Assembly: GCA_009779925.1 (NCBI GenBank)
Contig: WRAZ01000021.1
Location: forward strand, 1 to 35,093
Origin: Chitinivibrionia bacterium
GTDB taxonomy: Bacteria > Fibrobacterota > Chitinivibrionia > Chitinivibrionales > Chitinivibrionaceae
Reading direction: 5' to 3'
Length of the DNA stretch: 35,093 bases
Shown: in pieces, positions 32,556 to 35,093 of the stretch
Layout: each line of letters starts with the position of its first letter
Numbering within the stretch: the first letter of the stretch is position 1
The notes under the pieces: model-generated
Seen by the model: only the letters and a program-made list of their open reading frames with translations
Databases searched by the model: none
Told to the model about the DNA's origin: nothing
Program-made: the position numbers and the translations under genes

Positions 32556-34103
32556 ATGAAACTTATAAAATCGATAATATTTTTTGCTTGTTTGGCGACC
32601 GGCATTCTCGCTCAAGGCGAAAACACCCGTATAGGTATAATGAACCTGCGCACAAACAACAACGACTCACTTATGGCAGTAGAGGCGGCTTACGCCATTC
32701 GCGACGCGCTCCACGAAATCGGACGTTATAACGTGCAAATGCCTCAACAAATGAGAAACGCTTACGAGGTAATCGGCAGAAATTTTCCCGAACATTGCCG
32801 CGAAACGCGTTGTGCCGTTGTCCTCGGCTCTTCTCTGTTGCTTGACAGAATGATACTCGGAAGCGTTGAATTCAACAACGGACGTTATGCCGTAGTATTG
32901 GAAATGATAAACGTCCAAAGCAGACAAATAATCAGCGAGAAGAGTTTAGAAGGAAATGCAGGCGTGCCGCTTAAAGATGTCGTACGAACTACAATTTTCC
33001 GTATGCACGAAATAGACACATTCGAAAACGCAGTCGATTTGCGCAGATATTTCGGAGCAGAGGTAAACAATGTCCGCCCTGCGCTTATTTCGTCGGGGGC
33101 TTTTATGGGACTTGGACTTTTTATAGCGCTCGTCGGCACAGATTTTCAAAGCACTTCGATAAAAATAGACGACCGCCTTTCAGGAGTTGACCCTTCTATG
33201 CGCACAATGTCGCAATCAGCACGTGCAAAAGCGCTCGGAAACTGTTATGTTGCACTTTCAAAAGACGCTTACGGAGCATTTCACAACCCTGCGGGAGCCG
33301 CGTGGGTAAATAGTCCCGAAGCTTCCATAAACTTTCAAAACAGATTTGGACTTGTAAATACAATTTCCGCATCTTACGTAAACAAAATAACGCGAGAAAT
33401 CGGCTGGGGATATTCGCTTATTTACAGCGGACATCCGCAAAGTTTTTATCAGGAGTTGTATTTTTCCACACTTGCCGCTTACAGATTTACCGACCTTTGG
33501 ATACTGCCGCCGTTTTCCGTAGGCGCTAATGTTCATATTATGTCAGCGCGAACAATGGGTGGAAGCGGAAGCATATACGACCAAATAGGAACTGCTTACG
33601 GCTTTGGATTAGATATCGGATTTTTGATGGAATTTGCAAGAAATATCGACTTCGGATTTGTATTTAACAACGTTCCGACTGTCAATTTTTTCCATAATTC
33701 AAGTACCAACGGATATTATGACGTAAGAAAAGAAATTGGCAACGAATACCTTCAAGAATACCGTTATCGAGAAAATTCTCCTGCATCATTATCTATGGGC
33801 GGTTCATTTGAAGTAAGCCACTCGACTTTGTTTGTAGCGGAAGGCAGAATACCGTTTTACAGACACCAAAACTGGCGATTTGCAGGCGGTGTTGAACAAC
33901 AGATAGCAAACCCAGTTCGTCTGAGATTTGGAGCGGAGAGAGAGATTTTCACCAATTTTGAGACGCCGTGGTTTTTAACAACAGGCGGCGGAGTTCGTTT
34001 CCCTGTTCAGAGAAAAACTATAGACATTGATTTTTCATACGAATTTATGACAAACAGAGAACTCAGAAACGTTTGGGATATTTCAATCAAAGTTCAATTG
34101 TAA
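32556..34103 (+). CDS. PorV/UPF0164-like outer-membrane barrel with CsgG-like N-terminal domain
   Basis: This 515-residue protein has a signal peptide of about 19 residues. Residues about 20-155 form a soluble alpha/beta domain (TRIGIMNLRTNNNDS, AVEAAYAIRDALHEIG, VVLEMINVQSRQIISEKSLE) that resembles CsgG/TolB-N-like periplasmic domains. A membrane-like segment follows near 176-192. The rest is a beta barrel with the PorV/FadL signature ARAKALGNCYVALSKDAYGA, then FHNPAGAAW (about 222-250). PorV-type proteins shuttle or anchor type IX secretion cargo at the outer membrane. Fusion of the two parts is unusual. GGAGG precedes the ATG. The gene is 23 bases after the 1592-residue protein and one base before the amidase. 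Confidence 0.82.
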   Translation: MKLIKSIIFFACLATGILAQGENTRIGIMNLRTNNNDSLMAVEAAYAIRDALHEIGRYNVQMPQQMRNAYEVIGRNFPEHCRETRCAVVLGSSLLLDRMILGSVEFNNGRYAVVLEMINVQSRQIISEKSLEGNAGVPLKDVVRTTIFRMHEIDTFENAVDLRRYFGAEVNNVRPALISSGAFMGLGLFIALVGTDFQSTSIKIDDRLSGVDPSMRTMSQSARAKALGNCYVALSKDAYGAFHNPAGAAWVNSPEASINFQNRFGLVNTISASYVNKITREIGWGYSLIYSGHPQSFYQELYFSTLAAYRFTDLWILPPFSVGANVHIMSARTMGGSGSIYDQIGTAYGFGLDIGFLMEFARNIDFGFVFNNVPTVNFFHNSSTNGYYDVRKEIGNEYLQEYRYRENSPASLSMGGSFEVSHSTLFVAEGRIPFYRHQNWRFAGGVEQQIANPVRLRFGAEREIFTNFETPWFLTTGGGVRFPVQRKTIDIDFSYEFMTNRELRNVWDISIKVQL

Positions 34104-34104
34104 T

Positions 34105-34617
34105 ATGGAAATAATCAGCGATTTTTTGCCCGATATTTGGGGTGAGCGAAGCGGTACAAGCAAAATCGACACAGTAGTCATTCACGCAATGAGCGCAAGC
34201 GGCGTTTCCCACGAAAATCCGTTTTCTTACGATAACTGCATACAAATCCTAAAAGACTACGACGTAAGCGCGCATTACATCATAGACAGAAACGGTAAAA
34301 TCTACAACCTTGTCCCCGAAGATAAAAAAGCGTGGCACGCAGGAATATCGCGAATGCCCGCGCCCGACAATCGCGACGGCGTAAATGATTTTTCAATCGG
34401 AATAGAGTTAATCGGCAACGAAGAAGAGCCGTTTGAAGAGGCGCAATACAGCGCGCTGAATTTTCTGCTCAGCGATATAAAAAAGCGTCTTAACACAGTA
34501 AAAAACATAGTTGGACATCAGCACATAGCAACTCAAGAACTTGTGGATTTGGGCTTGCGCAAAGATGTAAAATGGGATCCGGGGAAAATGTTTGATTGGG
34601 GAAAGATTAAAAAATAG
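34105..34617 (+). CDS. N-acetylmuramoyl-L-alanine amidase (Amidase_2, AmpD-like)
   Basis: This 170-residue zinc amidase should cut the bond between N-acetylmuramic acid and L-Ala in muropeptides or peptidoglycan. Zinc ligands are His27 (VVIHAMS), His138 (VGHQH) and Asp158 (KWDPG). Catalytic Glu101 is in SIGIELIG, and Lys156 is at the usual site. It has no signal peptide, as in cytoplasmic AmpD, so muropeptide recycling is likely. It starts one base after the PorV-like gene stop and ends in the stem of a terminator, so it is the last gene of the plus-strand operon. Confidence 0.93.
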   Translation: MEIISDFLPDIWGERSGTSKIDTVVIHAMSASGVSHENPFSYDNCIQILKDYDVSAHYIIDRNGKIYNLVPEDKKAWHAGISRMPAPDNRDGVNDFSIGIELIGNEEEPFEEAQYSALNFLLSDIKKRLNTVKNIVGHQHIATQELVDLGLRKDVKWDPGKMFDWGKIKK

Positions 34618-34641
34618 GGCGAAAAGTTTTCGCCCTATTTT
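34611..34641. terminator. Strong bidirectional intrinsic terminator
   Basis: AAAATAGGGCGAAAA (34611-34625) and TTTTCGCCCTATTTT (34627-34641) are perfect complements, and the stem is followed by more T on the plus strand and flanked by A on the other side. The amidase stop codon lies in the left arm. It should end the plus-strand surface operon and also the convergent gene at 34662-35093. Confidence 0.92.
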
Positions 34642-34661
34642 TTTCTTGTATCATTGTAAAT

Positions 34662-35093
34662 TTATCTCTGCACTCCTATTCTCGCGGAATATAAATATCT
34701 TCTCCCGCTGACAGTTGTTGCTTCGGCGATGATTAGGTATGTACCGTTGGCGACAAGGCGACCGTTGAAATTTTGCAAATTCCAAATAATTGCACCATCT
34801 GCCGTAGGGGCGGGTTTGAAACCCGCCCTTACATTATCCGCCGCAAACACAACATTCCCCAAATTGTCGAAAATCGCCAAATTCACCGTTGCCGGTTCAG
34901 GCGTTATCACCCCAATCCTCGCAAAATCGGATACTATCGCATTTTCGAGAATAATCCCGTATCTGCTATCACGCGAGGTATTTTGGCGAATAAAACTTGG
35001 ACGAAACTCTTCCGTTCTTATAAAAAACTCCGTTGCTCCGATTTGGTAGTTTTCTGCAAGCATTCCCTCGGTTTCTATTCTCAGCAGATACAA
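34662..35093 (-). CDS. C-terminal part of a sorted surface protein (N-terminus outside window)
   Basis: The frame is open from the right edge, so only the last 143 or so residues are seen and no start codon is claimed. Residues from PEPATVNLAIFDNLGNVVFA to the end (YLYSARIGVQR) form a C-terminal Ig-like domain that matches the tail of the LRR protein (2165-3685): both share IWNL, N-x-R-x-VA-x-G-x-YL-x-IA, SG and a YSA-x-IGV-x-R ending. It is probably a cargo of the same surface export route. Inside this domain a palindrome encodes an extra RAGFKPAPTA stretch. The preceding residues (LLRIETEGMLAENYQIG) are of unknown function. Confidence 0.8.
   Translation of the reverse strand: MYLLRIETEGMLAENYQIGATEFFIRTEEFRPSFIRQNTSRDSRYGIILENAIVSDFARIGVITPEPATVNLAIFDNLGNVVFAADNVRAGFKPAPTADGAIIWNLQNFNGRLVANGTYLIIAEATTVSGRRYLYSARIGVQR
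34804..34833. repeat. GTAGGGGCG-type palindrome inserted in frame in a coding sequence
   Basis: GGGCGGGTTT (34808-34817) and AAACCCGCCC (34819-34828) pair perfectly around one base, flanked by GTAG and TTACA. The 30-base unit is exactly ten codons with no stop on the coding strand, and encodes about CKGGFQTRPY-like text only in other frames; in the used frame it gives V-RAGFKPAPTA. It shares its ends with the 2085-2159 repeats, so the same element family occurs in coding and non-coding DNA. Confidence 0.85.

Overview
The window looks like a chromosomal piece of an AT-rich, Gram-negative, flagellated bacterium. Three things suggest Fibrobacterota, probably the flagellated Chitinivibrionia/Chitinispirillia side rather than Fibrobacter: large modular surface proteins with a shared C-terminal Ig-like tail, a PorV-like barrel, and a complete fliOPQR-flhB block beside ordinary housekeeping genes. 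This placement is inferred from gene content, not from a phylogenetic marker. No rRNA, tRNA, CRISPR array, transposase or prophage was seen.

Layout. (1) 1-3685, minus strand: two secreted modular proteins. One is a beta-helix/GLUG-like and YDG/MBG-like protein cut by the left edge. The other is a leucine-rich-repeat/InlB-repeat protein with a Cys-Pro-rich linker and a C-terminal sorting-like domain. A perfect 27-bp inverted repeat lies between them, and a 46-bp (AG)n microsatellite lies upstream of the second. (2) 3998-5707: lspA and a BRO-N/DinD-like gene, divergent, with a perfect palindrome between. (3) 5731-9222, minus: fliO-fliP-fliQ-fliR-flhB, tightly packed, without flhA. (4) 9302-13389: a small ketoacyl-synthase-like protein without an evident catalytic Cys, an ABC-2 exporter pair, an RluA-family pseudouridine synthase and a single-pass membrane protein of unknown function. 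(5) 13520-19158, plus: a 31-residue COX24/mS38-like basic protein, an exported protein, then an overlapping partner-switching set (small acidic protein, degenerate HATPase, STAS-HATPase fusion, STAS), a lipoprotein with SurA-like and TPR-like parts, and a short dynamin-like GTPase. (6) 19128-25009, minus: purA, a LytR_C protein, rsfS, a stand-alone N-terminal domain of CarA, a TPR membrane protein, a REC-like protein and an Slt-type lytic transglycosylase. (7) 25189-34617: a lipoprotein on the minus strand, then a plus-strand surface locus of outer-membrane barrel, 1592-residue multidomain exported protein, PorV-like barrel with a CsgG-like front domain, and an AmpD-type amidase, closed by a strong bidirectional terminator. 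(8) 34662-35093, minus: the C-terminal part of another sorted surface protein, whose tail carries an in-frame palindromic insertion.

Common threads are the cell envelope (LspA, Slt, amidase, lipoproteins, barrels, sorted surface proteins), flagellar export, and a partner-switching regulator. Short GTAG-headed palindromes recur at four sites, one inside a coding sequence. A GTATWTT-type element recurs about 30-60 bases before many gene starts and is probably the local promoter -10 region.
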